The notes: a model not told the origin generated them from the sequence alone. Positions 8,217 through 16,067 are shown, counted from the first letter of the stretch. The stretch: DNA of 53,595 nucleotides from JAHEJX01 sp041605955 (GCA_041605955.1 JBFIXI010000022.1:1-53595); one strand, 5' to 3'. A program made the numbers and translations.

Positions 8217-9071
8217 ATGATCAAGAAAGTCGGGATTGTCGGCGGGGGGCAGATGGGCGGCGGTATCGCCGAGCTGGCGGCGAAAGCCGGGGTCGATGTG
8301 ATCGTCCACGAGATCACGGGCGAGGCGGCGGCCACCTCGCAAGCCCGAATCGAGAAGTCCTTGGAACGCGCCGTCGAACGAGGCAAGCTGAACGAGGCCG
8401 AGCGGGCCGCAGCCATCGCCAATCTGCGTTATGTCAGCGACTTGGAGGCAATGGGGGATCGGGAGCTGGTGGTCGAAGCCGTCATCGAGAACGAAGAGCT
8501 CAAGAAGCAGCTGTTCGCCTCGCTAGACGGCATCGTCGCCGACGAGTCCGCCATCCTGGCCACCAATACCTCGTCGATACCGATCACCCGGATCGCGGTG
8601 GCCACCCAGCGGCCGGAGTCGGTCGTGGGACTGCACTTCTTCAATCCGGCGGTCGTGATGCCGCTCGTCGAGGTCGTGCGGGGCATGCTGACCAGCGACG
8701 CCACGGTGGCGGCAGCGAGTGCCTTTGCCGAGAACCAGCTGGGTAAGACGGTCGTGGTCGCCAAGGACCGGGCCGGCTTCATCGTGAACATGCTGCTGGT
8801 GCCCTACATCATCGACGCCATGCGGATGTATGAGGAGGGTTACGCGTCCAAGGAAGACATCGATGCGGCCATGGTCAACGGCGCCAATTATCCAATGGGT
8901 CCGCTGGCCCTGAGCGACCTCATCGGCAACGATACGATGCTTTTCGTGGCGGAGGCGCTGTTCGAGGAGTTCCGTGAGGCGCGCTACTCGCCGCCGCCGC
9001 TGCTGAAGCGGATGGTGGAGGCGGGCTTGCTGGGGCGTAAGACCGGTCGCGGCTTCTACGAGTACGGCTAG
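8217..9071 (+). CDS. hbd: 3-hydroxybutyryl-CoA (3-hydroxyacyl-CoA) dehydrogenase
   Basis: This is a 284-residue protein of the usual family length. The N-terminal NAD-binding Rossmann motif is VGIVGGGQMGGGIAELAAKAG. The catalytic region includes NTSSIPITRIA and the signature VGLHFFNPAVVMPLVEVVRG. The C-terminal helical dimerisation domain begins near DRAGFIVNMLLVPYI and ends in GLLGRKTGRGFYEYG. It oxidises L-3-hydroxyacyl-CoA to the 3-keto form with NAD(P) in short-chain fatty acid or butyrate metabolism. Start at ATG 8217 is set by a strong GGGAGTGGAGG site; upstream in-frame codons would place extra residues before the Rossmann strand. Partner thiolase or crotonase genes are not in this window. 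Confidence 0.92.
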   Translation: MIKKVGIVGGGQMGGGIAELAAKAGVDVIVHEITGEAAATSQARIEKSLERAVERGKLNEAERAAAIANLRYVSDLEAMGDRELVVEAVIENEELKKQLFASLDGIVADESAILATNTSSIPITRIAVATQRPESVVGLHFFNPAVVMPLVEVVRGMLTSDATVAAASAFAENQLGKTVVVAKDRAGFIVNMLLVPYIIDAMRMYEEGYASKEDIDAAMVNGANYPMGPLALSDLIGNDTMLFVAEALFEEFREARYSPPPLLKRMVEAGLLGRKTGRGFYEYG

Positions 9072-9083
9072 TCCGGACTCATC

Positions 9084-9503
9084 TCAGACCCGGGTAGCTC
9101 CGTTGCTTTCGAGCACCCGGGTGAGCTGGTCTTTCTTGACGAGCCCCGCTTGACGCCACCGGGGCGAGATCCGGTCGGAGCCCTGTTTCGGAGATTTGCC
9201 CTTTCGTTGCGCCTTGCGGGAAACGGTCTTGTTGGCCCGGCCGAGGAGGACGAATGTAGGGGTAGAGCGGACCCCGAAGGCGGCCGCCGCCCCGGGCACC
9301 TTGGTCACGTCGACCTTGATGATGTGGGCGCTGTCGCCGTACTCGGCGGCCAGCTCGTTGACTATCCCATCCATGATCCGGCACGGCCCGCAGTTGACCT
9401 GCATTAGGTCCAGCAGCACCGGCTTGCCCGACTCGAGTAGCGGGCCCAGGTCGTCGAGCGACTCGAGCTTGGCGGCCTTGGCCTTCTTCTTGAATATGCC
9501 CAT
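9084..9503 (-). CDS. Thioredoxin-family protein with NCGPC active site
   Basis: The 139-residue cytoplasmic protein begins MGIFKKKAKAAKLESLDDL and carries a thioredoxin fold. LLDLMQVNCGPCRIMDGIV contains the redox CGPC motif, but the usual preceding tryptophan is replaced by asparagine. The cis-proline loop is FGVRSTPTFVLLG. A strongly basic stretch (KTVSRKAQRKGKSPKQ) follows the fold, an uncommon C-terminal extension. The start at 9503 gives a normal N-terminus; upstream in-frame starts overlap uppP. It lies 46 nt downstream of uppP on the same strand and could share its transcript. The basic tail might contact nucleic acid or ribosomes, which is speculation. Confidence 0.82.
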   Translation of the reverse strand: MGIFKKKAKAAKLESLDDLGPLLESGKPVLLDLMQVNCGPCRIMDGIVNELAAEYGDSAHIIKVDVTKVPGAAAAFGVRSTPTFVLLGRANKTVSRKAQRKGKSPKQGSDRISPRWRQAGLVKKDQLTRVLESNGATRV

Positions 9504-9549
9504 GTCGTGGTCCAACACCCCGCGGCCAGATTCTATGCCCACCCGCTCG

Positions 9550-10308
9550 TCAGACGACGAGGAGTGCCAGCGTTCCGAAGCCGACACAGTAGACCCCGAA
9601 AGGGCCGAGGCCCAGCCGCCCGATCAGCCGCAGCAGCACCGCAATGGCGACGTAGCCGGAGACTGCGGCCACGGCCATCCCTACCCACGTGTTCGCAGTG
9701 AGGCGACCGCCCTCGCTCGCCAAGTCGACGAACTCCAGAAGGCCGGCGCCGGCGATGGCCGGGATGCCGAGCAAGAATGAGAAGCGGGCCGCCTCGGCTC
9801 GATCCAAACTGCGGCCGATCCCACTGGCGATCGTCGTCCCCGACCGGGAGACACCGGGGATCAACGCCAGGGCCTGGCTCACGCCTATGAATCCGGCGTC
9901 GAAATCGCTGGAATCCTCCAGGGTGCGGTCCCGCATTGGCAGCCATCTGGTGGCAAACAACATCATTCCCGTGGCTACCAGGGCGATCGCTACCGCAGTG
10001 GGGTCCTCGTTGAGCCGCTCAAACCCGGGTCGAAACAGGAACCCAATCACCACCACCGGGATCGTTCCGATGAACAGCAGTCGCAACAGCCGCTTGCCGT
10101 ACTTCGTCAGCGCGGCGACCTCTCTGAGGTCGGTGCGGAAGTAGACCAGCAGCGCAACCAAAGTTCCCAGGTGGAGCACAGCGGAGGTTGCCAGATCAGG
10201 GCCTTTCCGACCCAAGAGCTCCGGGACCAGGACCAGATGACCGCTCGAGGATATGGGGAGAAACTCCGTGAGGCCCTGCACGAGTCCCCACAACATGGCG
10301 TCGAGCAT
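9550..10308 (-). CDS. uppP: Undecaprenyl-diphosphatase UppP (BacA family)
   Basis: The 252-residue integral membrane protein has both family signatures. GLVQGLTEFLPISSSGHLVLVP is the first (E/Q-rich and SSSGH region) and LIPGVSRSGTTIASG is the second, containing the catalytic Ser/Arg. About eight hydrophobic helices cover the rest. It removes a phosphate from undecaprenyl diphosphate at the outer face, recycling the lipid carrier for peptidoglycan and giving bacitracin tolerance. A TAGGCT -10 box 6 nt before the ATG indicates a leaderless transcript. The thioredoxin gene follows on the same strand. Confidence 0.95.
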   Translation of the reverse strand: MLDAMLWGLVQGLTEFLPISSSGHLVLVPELLGRKGPDLATSAVLHLGTLVALLVYFRTDLREVAALTKYGKRLLRLLFIGTIPVVVIGFLFRPGFERLNEDPTAVAIALVATGMMLFATRWLPMRDRTLEDSSDFDAGFIGVSQALALIPGVSRSGTTIASGIGRSLDRAEAARFSFLLGIPAIAGAGLLEFVDLASEGGRLTANTWVGMAVAAVSGYVAIAVLLRLIGRLGLGPFGVYCVGFGTLALLVV

Positions 10309-10314
10309 CCGGGG

Positions 10315-10320
10315 AGCCTA
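10315..10320 (-). promoter_or_regulatory. -10 hexamer TAGGCT for leaderless uppP
   Basis: On the minus strand TAGGCT ends 6 nt before the uppP ATG at 10308. Confidence 0.5.
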
Positions 10321-10344
10321 GGCCACTGCTTGGGCTGGGCAGTT

Positions 10345-10854
10345 TCACGGGCGGAACAGGACGGTGGCGCGCGACTCAGCGAGGGCGGCGGCGACCGTGG
10401 CGGCGTCCTGTGGCGGCACTGCGATCACCCCCTGCGTGACCACACCGAAGCTGCCCTCGGAGCCGCGGCTGACGACGATCCCAGCCACCTCCAGGTCGGG
10501 GTCGCGCATGGTCACCAACACCTCCGCTCCCGGCGCGATGTCGAGGGGGAGCTCAGTTGGTATTGCCCACCAGTCGGCGGGGATGGGACCAGTTGGCGCC
10601 ACCAAGCCCGGCACCAATGGGGTGCCGGCAACCAGATCGCGGTGCGCCATCCCCGAGACGGCATCGGTGGTTGGGAGCAGTCCTGCGGGCACCTGACGCC
10701 ATTCGACCACGATGGTGTCTCCCGCCGTGGCATCTTCCGCCACGAACGGGTACGAGACAGTGGATGGACCGCTCAGGTCCATGAACGCGGCGGTTATCAC
10801 GATGGTGGCGGCAATTAGCCACCGGACATACGGGGGCGAGCTGAGCCAGTACAC
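10345..10854 (-). CDS. SAF-domain membrane protein
   Basis: The 169-residue product starts at GTG 10854. A membrane helix at about 14-30 (LIAATIVITAAFMDLSG) is followed by an extracytoplasmic region with a SAF-like domain: GMAHRDLVAGTPLVPGLV matches the pattern where the domain meets its two-way beta loop. SAF domains occur in CpaB/RcpC pilus assembly proteins and in antifreeze-like sugar enzymes. This protein resembles the small actinobacterial type with an anchor and a single SAF unit. Neighbouring pilus genes are absent, so a pilus role is not supported here. The start is fixed by a TACGTT -10 box 6 nt upstream; a longer frame to 10956 would translate a hairpin. Confidence 0.7.
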   Translation of the reverse strand: MYWLSSPPYVRWLIAATIVITAAFMDLSGPSTVSYPFVAEDATAGDTIVVEWRQVPAGLLPTTDAVSGMAHRDLVAGTPLVPGLVAPTGPIPADWWAIPTELPLDIAPGAEVLVTMRDPDLEVAGIVVSRGSEGSFGVVTQGVIAVPPQDAATVAAALAESRATVLFRP

Positions 10855-10860
10855 GTCTCC

Positions 10861-10866
10861 AACGTA
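10861..10866 (-). promoter_or_regulatory. -10 hexamer TACGTT for leaderless SAF gene
   Basis: On the minus strand TACGTT ends 6 nt before the GTG at 10854. It argues against the upstream in-frame start, which would run through a hairpin. Confidence 0.5.
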
Positions 10867-11270
10867 GGCCAGTCGGCCGCGGGTTGAAAGAGGTTGGCCG
10901 GTGCCTATTGAACCCTCCCCGTGTCCCTCCCCCGAAGGGGAGGGAGCCTCACGCAAGCAGGGGGAATGGTGGGGGACTTGCGATCGGCATCACGGGGAGG
11001 GGGCCTTTGACCACTGGTCCGGTAGGACCCCGTGACGTCCAAATAGGGCGGCGCGCATCGCTGCAGGACGCGCTCCTGGGATGACACCGTGCATGTGCCG
11101 ACGGTGCCCGCAGGTGGCTGGCGGCGCATCGACGCTTGCCGCAAGAGCGTAGGCACGCTCCGCGGCGTACCTTGACGAACGCGCGGTGAAGCGGACGGGG
11201 AAGGTTGCGTTTCGGGCGACTGGCGAACGTTGGCCCATCGCTCCAGAGCGGCCAACGGGGTCCCCGATGT
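10867..11270. other. Non-coding spacer with inverted repeat
   Basis: About 400 nt lie between the SAF gene promoter and the mtnP stop. Apart from the hairpin at 10924-10945 I see no conserved structure, tRNA or plausible protein. Short frames on both strands are Arg/Pro-rich and look like shadows. Confidence 0.4.
10924..10945. repeat. Perfect 9-bp inverted repeat, CGAA loop
   Basis: TCCCTCCCC at 10924-10932 pairs exactly with GGGGAGGGA at 10937-10945 around a CGAA tetraloop. There is no following T-run, so it is not a classic intrinsic terminator; it resembles an intergenic REP-like palindrome. Confidence 0.6.
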
Positions 11271-12032
11271 TCAAGGTGCCTCGCTTTGACATGTGTGTGA
11301 TCCGGCTGCGGCGGGGATCATCACTCGCACTGCTGACTTCAGCGTATCAACTGAGGCGGCGAATTGCCGCAGCACCTCTTCATGGGTCACAGGCGGTATG
11401 TCGCCCACTACTCCAACGTCGTAGTCGGTCACGACCGAGATGTTGGCGTAGCACATCCCGAGCTCCCGGCTGAGCTGCACTTCGGGAGATTGCGTCATAT
11501 TGATCACATCCCAACCTTGCGCAGCGAAGAACGAGCTCTCGGCGCGGGTCGAGAAGCGGGGCCCCTCGATGACCACAACGGTGCCGCCGGCGTGGACTGT
11601 TGCACCGACCCGACGCAGCGCGTCGATGGCCACGGTCCGCAGCTTCTCGCAATAGGGATCGGCGAACGACAGGTGCTCCAGGTCGGGTCCGTCGTAAAAG
11701 GTGCCGGCGCGGCCGCGAGTGGCGTCGAAGAGCTGATCACAGACCACGTAGCTCCTTGGCTCGATGCGGCGCTGCAGACTGCCGACCGCGCAGGGTCCGA
11801 GGACGCTTGTGACACCGAGCTCTTTCAAGGCCCACACGTTCGCCCGGAACGGCACCTTGTGGGCGGGGAACTGGTGGTCCACACCATGCCGGGGGAGGAA
11901 TGCGACGTCGGCGCCGTCGACGGTGCCCACCATCACCGGAGCTGCCGGCGGTCCATAGGGAGTCTCGACATCGACTTCGTGCGAGTTCTCGACGAACTCG
12001 TAGAACCCAGACCCGCCGAATACCCCGATCAT
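11271..12032 (-). CDS. mtnP: S-methyl-5'-thioadenosine phosphorylase
   Basis: This 253-residue protein belongs to the PNP/MTAP family. Recognisable motifs are IGVFGGSGFYEFVE at the N-terminus (phosphate loop), FLPRHGVDHQFPAHKV, VVIEGPRFSTRAESSFF, DVINMTQSPEVQLSRELGMCYANI and VVTDYDVGV. It cleaves methylthioadenosine with phosphate to adenine and methylthioribose-1-phosphate in methionine salvage. The NMT-type substrate loop marks MTA or 6-oxopurine specificity; methylthioinosine is an alternative substrate in some bacterial relatives. The start codon is an ATG at 12032. It is divergent from plsY, with about 66 nt between the two starts. Confidence 0.92.
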   Translation of the reverse strand: MIGVFGGSGFYEFVENSHEVDVETPYGPPAAPVMVGTVDGADVAFLPRHGVDHQFPAHKVPFRANVWALKELGVTSVLGPCAVGSLQRRIEPRSYVVCDQLFDATRGRAGTFYDGPDLEHLSFADPYCEKLRTVAIDALRRVGATVHAGGTVVVIEGPRFSTRAESSFFAAQGWDVINMTQSPEVQLSRELGMCYANISVVTDYDVGVVGDIPPVTHEEVLRQFAASVDTLKSAVRVMIPAAAGSHTCQSEAP

Positions 12033-12084
12033 TTATTACCACACCCAAGTTTTACCTACATCCTGAGTGCGGAGCCTACACCCC

Positions 12085-12090
12085 TAGACT
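12085..12090 (+). promoter_or_regulatory. -10 hexamer TAGACT for leaderless plsY operon
   Basis: TAGACT ends 8 nt before the plsY GTG at 12099. It probably drives the overlapped plsY-moeA-moaC-moaB run. Confidence 0.5.
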
Positions 12091-12098
12091 CGATCACC

Positions 12099-12689
12099 GT
12101 GGATGTCTCAGCGGCCGAGCTCGCGGTCTTCGTCGGCGCCTATCTGATCGGTAGCGTCGAATTCGCGGTGGTCGTGGCCCGACGCCGCGGCGTCGACATC
12201 TACGGCCACGGCAGTGGCAACCCGGGAACCTCCAACGTGCTGCGGGCTCTGGGAAAGAGACCGGCCGCGGTCGTGCTGCTCGGGGACGCCCTCAAAGGTG
12301 TCGCGGCCACTGCGCTCGGAGCCGTTGCGGTGAGTGACGTCGCTGGATTCGCCTGTGCCTTTGCGGCGACGCTGGGGCACGTTGCTCCCGTGTGGCATCG
12401 GTTCCGCGGAGGGCGCGGCGTCGCTACGGCCATCGGAGGGGTGATCTGGCTCGAACCCGTGCTGGGAGCGATCCTGGCGGTGGCGTGGGCCGGCGTGGTG
12501 ATCGTCACCAAGACTGCATCGGTGGCCTCTCTCGGCGCAATGGTCCTCTATGTGCCGCTCTACCTCGTGGCGGGCCGGAGCGGGTGGCCCATCGTGTGGG
12601 CGACCCTCACGGCGGCCCTCGTGGTGTGGCGCCACCAGGACAACATCAAGCGCATCATCGCCCGCACCGAGAATCGGGTGCCGACGTGA
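12099..12689 (+). CDS. plsY: Acyl-phosphate:glycerol-3-phosphate acyltransferase PlsY
   Basis: The 196-residue membrane protein has the three PlsY motifs: GHGSGNPGTSNVLRALG, LGDALKGVAA and ATLGHVAPVWHRFRGGRGVATAIG. Five or so hydrophobic helices surround them. It transfers an acyl group from acyl phosphate to sn-1 of glycerol 3-phosphate, the first step of phospholipid synthesis. GTG 12099 is chosen because it places the first helix (VFVGAYLIGSVEFAVVVA) near the N-terminus and has a -10 box 8 nt upstream. Its TGA overlaps the moeA GTG (GTGA), so expression of lipid and molybdopterin genes is coupled here. Confidence 0.93.
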   Translation: MDVSAAELAVFVGAYLIGSVEFAVVVARRRGVDIYGHGSGNPGTSNVLRALGKRPAAVVLLGDALKGVAATALGAVAVSDVAGFACAFAATLGHVAPVWHRFRGGRGVATAIGGVIWLEPVLGAILAVAWAGVVIVTKTASVASLGAMVLYVPLYLVAGRSGWPIVWATLTAALVVWRHQDNIKRIIARTENRVPT

Positions 12690-13921
12690 GGCCCTTGGAG
12701 GACGCGCAACGCAGTGTGCTCGACGCCGTGAGCCCGTTACCGATGCAGCCGGCAACCCTCCGTGAGGCCCGGGGATTGGTGCTCGCCGAGAACGTCACCG
12801 CCCCGCACGACATTCCTCCATTCCCCAACTCGGCGATGGACGGCTACGCCGTTCGCGGCGCCGACGTCGCCGCCGCACCGGTCCGGCTCGAGGTGATCGA
12901 GGATGTACCGGCCGGTTCGGTGGCAACCCGCGAGGTGTCGGCAGGTACCGCTATCAAGATCATGACCGGGGCACCACTGCCGCCGGGCGCAGACACGGTC
13001 GTGAAAGTCGAGGACACCGACGGCGGGAGCCGCACTGTTGAGATACGCGCCGCCACAGATAACGGGACGGCGGTCCGCCCGGCGGGCGGGGATGTCGCTG
13101 CGGGTAGCGCAGTGTTCGGCACCGGAACCCGGTTGACGGCGCCTCATCTAGGGGTGTTGGCGTCGATCGGCGTGGCGTTCCCCAAGGTGCGGCGCCGGCC
13201 GACGGTGGCGATCATGTCGACTGGTGACGAGGTCGTGCCTCCAGAGACCACCACGCTCGAGCCCGGAAAGATCCGCGACACCAATCGCCCCACACTCCAA
13301 GCGGCCTTGGAGGAGTTCGGCGCCGTGGTGGTCGACTATGGGATCGTCCCCGACGATCCCGCTGTCCTCAACCAGACCCTGGGCCATGCCGCCCGCAACG
13401 CCGACGTCGTAGTGACCAGCGGCGGGGTCTCGATGGGAGAGTACGACCTCATCAAACAAGAGCTGGCCGCCCTTGGGACCGTCGAGTTCTGGCAGGTGGC
13501 GATGCAGCCGGCCAAGCCATTCGCCTTCGGATCGCTCGGCGGGACGCCACTGTTTGGCCTACCCGGCAATCCGGTTTCGGTTTTTGTGGCTTTCGAGCAA
13601 TTCCTGCGGCCGGCACTGCTCCACATGATGGGAGCCACCCACTTGTTCCGACCGAGAATGACGGCGGTGGCGGGCGAGTCGATCACAACCGACCCGGCCA
13701 AGACCGTTTTCGTGAGGGCCACCGTTACCCGGGAGGGGAGCGCCCTGATCGCCTCCCGCTCGGGCGGACAGCAGTCGAACGTGCTCAGCGCGCTGGCGGC
13801 CGCCGACGCCTTTGCCGTCGTCCCCCGCGGGGTCGCCACGATCGATGTCGGGAAGGAAGTGGAGTTGGAGATGTTCCGCTCGCCGGAGTCACGCACCCGA
13901 CGGGAGGCCCTGGGTGGGTGA
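12686..13921 (+). CDS. moeA: Molybdopterin molybdotransferase MoeA (gephyrin-like)
   Basis: The 411-residue protein has standard MoeA domain order. It shows FPNSAMDGYAVRGADV, IMTGAPLPPGADTVVKVED, the MoCF-binding segment with STGDEVVPP, VTSGGVSMGEYDLIKQEL and PAKPFAFGSLGGTPLFGLPGNPVSVFVAFEQFLRPAL (split only for description). It inserts molybdate into adenylated molybdopterin. In actinobacteria a MoeA paralogue (Glp) instead binds FtsZ and pairs with the membrane protein GlpR/SepX, and such a protein is encoded three genes downstream, so a divisome role is a real alternative. GTG start overlaps the plsY stop; the 3' end overlaps moaC. Confidence 0.92.
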   Translation: MRPLEDAQRSVLDAVSPLPMQPATLREARGLVLAENVTAPHDIPPFPNSAMDGYAVRGADVAAAPVRLEVIEDVPAGSVATREVSAGTAIKIMTGAPLPPGADTVVKVEDTDGGSRTVEIRAATDNGTAVRPAGGDVAAGSAVFGTGTRLTAPHLGVLASIGVAFPKVRRRPTVAIMSTGDEVVPPETTTLEPGKIRDTNRPTLQAALEEFGAVVVDYGIVPDDPAVLNQTLGHAARNADVVVTSGGVSMGEYDLIKQELAALGTVEFWQVAMQPAKPFAFGSLGGTPLFGLPGNPVSVFVAFEQFLRPALLHMMGATHLFRPRMTAVAGESITTDPAKTVFVRATVTREGSALIASRSGGQQSNVLSALAAADAFAVVPRGVATIDVGKEVELEMFRSPESRTRREALGG

Positions 13922-14381
13922 GTTGACGCATCTCGACGACGAGGGGCGCGTCCGCATGGTGGACGTGGCGGGCAAGGCGGTGACGCATCGGGTAGCTGTA
14001 GCCGAGGCTCATCTCGCCATGTCGGTCGAGGCGCGCGCCGCATTGTTCGCAGGTGAGCTGCCCAAGGGTGATGCTTTGGCCACGGCGCGCCTGGCCGCCA
14101 TTCAGGGGGCCAAGCAGACCCCGAGCCTCGTTCCTCTGTGTCACCCCATCGGGCTCGAATCCGTCGATGTGGTGATCGAGCCCACTGAGTCGGGAGCTCG
14201 GATCGTTGTCTCCGTCGCGGTGACGGCCAAAACCGGCGTCGAGATGGAGGCGGTGACGGGCGCTGCCGTCGGCGCCATCGCAATGTATGACATGGTCAAG
14301 GCCGTCGATAGGAGCGCAGTGATCGGCCCCGTTCAGCTCCTCTCCAAGCAGGGAGGCAAGTCGGGAGACTGGAAGCGGTGA
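13914..14381 (+). CDS. moaC: Cyclic pyranopterin monophosphate synthase MoaC
   Basis: The 155-residue length is standard. Motifs include GRVRMVDVAGKAVTHRVAVA, KGDALATARLAAIQGAK, SLVPLCHPIGLESVDV and the C-terminal block AKTGVEMEAVTGAAV with YDMVKAVDR. MoaC converts the MoaA product to cyclic pyranopterin monophosphate in molybdenum cofactor synthesis. The start is the GTG at 13914, eight nt inside moeA; the TTG at 13923 is an alternative. The stop overlaps the GTG of the next gene. moaA, moaD and moaE are not in the window. Confidence 0.93.
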   Translation: MGELTHLDDEGRVRMVDVAGKAVTHRVAVAEAHLAMSVEARAALFAGELPKGDALATARLAAIQGAKQTPSLVPLCHPIGLESVDVVIEPTESGARIVVSVAVTAKTGVEMEAVTGAAVGAIAMYDMVKAVDRSAVIGPVQLLSKQGGKSGDWKR

Positions 14382-14860
14382 AAGCGGCTGTTCTGACCGT
14401 CAGCGATCGAGTGAGCCGTGGGGAGGCCGAGGATCGATCGGGCCCGGCGGCCGCAGAGGCTCTACGAGAGTTCGGGTTCGAAGTGGTCGAGGTGCGGGTC
14501 GTGGCCGACGGAATCGACCCTGTCTCGGTTGCGCTCAAGGAGCTGGTACCCGGCGCCAACCTGATCACCACCACCGGAGGCACCGGATTCTCGCCTCGTG
14601 ATCTGACCCCGGAGGCTACGGCACGGGTGGTTGAGCGCCTCACCCCCGGGCTGGCCGAGGCGATGCGAGCGGATACTTTCGGGAAGAACCCGCACGGCAT
14701 GCTGTCGCGTGGCATTGCCGGAATCTGCGGCGAGACGCTGATCGTGAACCTCCCCGGCTCGGAGCGCGCCGTGCGCGAGTCCCTGGCGGTGATCGGGCCG
14801 GCATTGCGGCACGCTGTCGAGTTGCTGGTTGACGCCCATAGCGACCACAATGTGGGCTGA
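14378..14860 (+). CDS. MogA/MoaB-family molybdopterin adenylyltransferase
   Basis: The 160-residue protein has the MogA/MoaB fold signatures: AAVLTVSDRVSRGEAEDRSG at the start, LITTTGGTGFSPRDLTPEA (TTGGTG-pterin loop) and the C-terminal SRGIAGICGETLIVNLPGS. The family adenylates molybdopterin before metal insertion by MoeA. MogA and MoaB are not separable by eye, so no symbol is given. The GTG start overlaps the moaC stop by one codon frame, completing a four-gene overlapped cluster. Confidence 0.9.
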   Translation: MKAAVLTVSDRVSRGEAEDRSGPAAAEALREFGFEVVEVRVVADGIDPVSVALKELVPGANLITTTGGTGFSPRDLTPEATARVVERLTPGLAEAMRADTFGKNPHGMLSRGIAGICGETLIVNLPGSERAVRESLAVIGPALRHAVELLVDAHSDHNVG

Positions 14861-14884
14861 CACCACGACGTGGGTCGGAAATCC

Positions 14885-14914
14885 TTGGCTAGCTTGGGGG
14901 CAGCTGCCTACGCT
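14885..14914 (+). promoter_or_regulatory. Promoter TTGGCT-N18-TACGCT for GlpR-like gene
   Basis: A -35-like TTGGCT at 14885-14890 and a -10-like TACGCT at 14909-14914 are spaced by 18 nt, upstream of an AAGGGAAA ribosome site and the ATG at 14947. Confidence 0.45.
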
Positions 14915-14946
14915 CGCGTCCGGAACGAGTAAGGGAAACAAACAAG

Positions 14947-15402
14947 ATGCCTGTGCTGGTCTTCTTGCTGATAGGCGCCGTTTGGGCTGCCTTCCTGCTG
15001 CCGTCTTTCTTCGAGAACCGCAGACGCGCTCCAATATCGGCGACGCGTAACTTTCAACGCTCCAACGAGCTGCTCGCGTCGGTCGCAGTGACCGACGCCC
15101 AGGAGTTAATGGCTCGACGCCGGCAGTCCCTCCGCCGTCGCCGGTTGTTGATGTTTCTCAGTCTTGGGGCCGCCGCAACTCTGGGCGGTGCGCTGTTGAC
15201 CGGAAGCGTCGTGTGGCTCGGCGCCACGTTGATCTTCGACCTGTTGATAGGGGCGTACATCACGCTCCTCCTGCTGGCCAGGCAAAGGGCGTACGCGGCT
15301 CGGGCTGTGCCGCGCATCGGCCCGGCCGTGTCCGCGGCCGAACCGGAGGCAACACGGCGCGAGGCCAACCCGCCTGCCACGGTGCGCGTCGTCGCCGGCT
15401 AG
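14947..15402 (+). CDS. GlpR/SepX-like membrane protein
   Basis: This 151-residue protein has one N-terminal helix (LVFLLIGAVWAAFLLPSFF), a basic cytoplasmic loop with RRRQSLRRRRLLM, then two closely spaced helices (about 67-105), and a polar, Ala/Pro-rich tail. This topology, the WAAFLLPSF end of helix 1 and the RRR motif before helix 2 match the actinobacterial GlpR/SepX family, reported as a membrane receptor for a gephyrin-like MoeA paralogue at the divisome. Its position directly after moeA-moaC-moaB supports that. The C-terminal part is shorter than in Streptomyces homologues. It is followed within 8 nt by the translin gene. Confidence 0.68.
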   Translation: MPVLVFLLIGAVWAAFLLPSFFENRRRAPISATRNFQRSNELLASVAVTDAQELMARRRQSLRRRRLLMFLSLGAAATLGGALLTGSVVWLGATLIFDLLIGAYITLLLLARQRAYAARAVPRIGPAVSAAEPEATRREANPPATVRVVAG

Positions 15403-15410
15403 GCGGACCC

Positions 15411-16055
15411 TTGCCGGAAGACTCGAATCTGGACCTCGAAGCGCTCGAGACTGTCGTCCGCAATGAGCTCGATGCCAAGTTCGCGGCCCGCGAGCAGGCG
15501 TTGCGCAACTGTCGGCAGATCATCCAGAACTCGTCGAAGGCGATCCGAGCGTTGCATCGGGCGGAGCGAGCCGAGGCGCGCCGGCTGCTTGATGACGCCA
15601 AGACGATGATCGATGAGATCGAGCCGGCGTTGTCCGCCCACCCGGACATCTATCACGCCGGGTTCTTCTACGACGCCGTGAAGGAATATGCGGAGGGGGA
15701 GTTGACCGCCGCTTTGATGGCCGAGCAAGCCCTGCCGTTGCCGGCGGACCTGGGGTTACATGCGGTTCCTTACCTCAAAGGGCTTGGTGAGGCCGTCGGC
15801 GAGTTGCGGAGGCGGCTCTTGGATCAGCTGCGTACCGGCAAGTTGGCAGAGGCCGAGCGGACCTTCGGCGCGATGGAGACGATCCACGGCCTACTGGAGG
15901 CGCTGGATTACCCCGACGGCATGACCGCCCAGCTGCGGCGGACGACCGACGTCGCCCGCAGCCTGATCGAGCGCAGTCGAGCGGATCTGACGACGACCAT
16001 CGTGCAGGAGCGACTGCGTGCCCAGCTCGAGGAGAACTCCGGCGACAACTCGTAG
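15411..16055 (+). CDS. Translin-family protein
   Basis: The 214-residue, almost entirely helical protein follows the translin pattern. It has AREQALRNCRQIIQNSSKAIRALHR early, a middle FFYDAVKEYAEGELTAALM, then LPLPADLGLHAVPYLKGLGEAVGELRRRLLDQLRTG and the C-terminal LEALDYPDGMTAQLRRTTDVARSLIERSRADL (shown in parts). Translins are best known in eukaryotes and archaea as oligomeric single-strand RNA/DNA binders, with nuclease activity in the TRAX partner. The bacterial role is not established to my knowledge. No ATG is available: TTG 15411 follows the previous stop by 8 nt and gives a clean N-terminus. Co-transcribed with the GlpR-like gene. Confidence 0.78.
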   Translation: MPEDSNLDLEALETVVRNELDAKFAAREQALRNCRQIIQNSSKAIRALHRAERAEARRLLDDAKTMIDEIEPALSAHPDIYHAGFFYDAVKEYAEGELTAALMAEQALPLPADLGLHAVPYLKGLGEAVGELRRRLLDQLRTGKLAEAERTFGAMETIHGLLEALDYPDGMTAQLRRTTDVARSLIERSRADLTTTIVQERLRAQLEENSGDNS

Positions 16056-16067
16056 CGTCTCATCGTC

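Noticed and set aside
10855..10956. N-terminal extension of the SAF protein to 10956
   Set aside because: It would translate the intergenic hairpin, and a leaderless -10 box precedes GTG 10854.
11186..11473. 95-codon plus-strand frame overlapping the mtnP 3' end
   Set aside because: Arg/Ser-rich, no ribosome site, and it runs into the recognised mtnP gene on the other strand.
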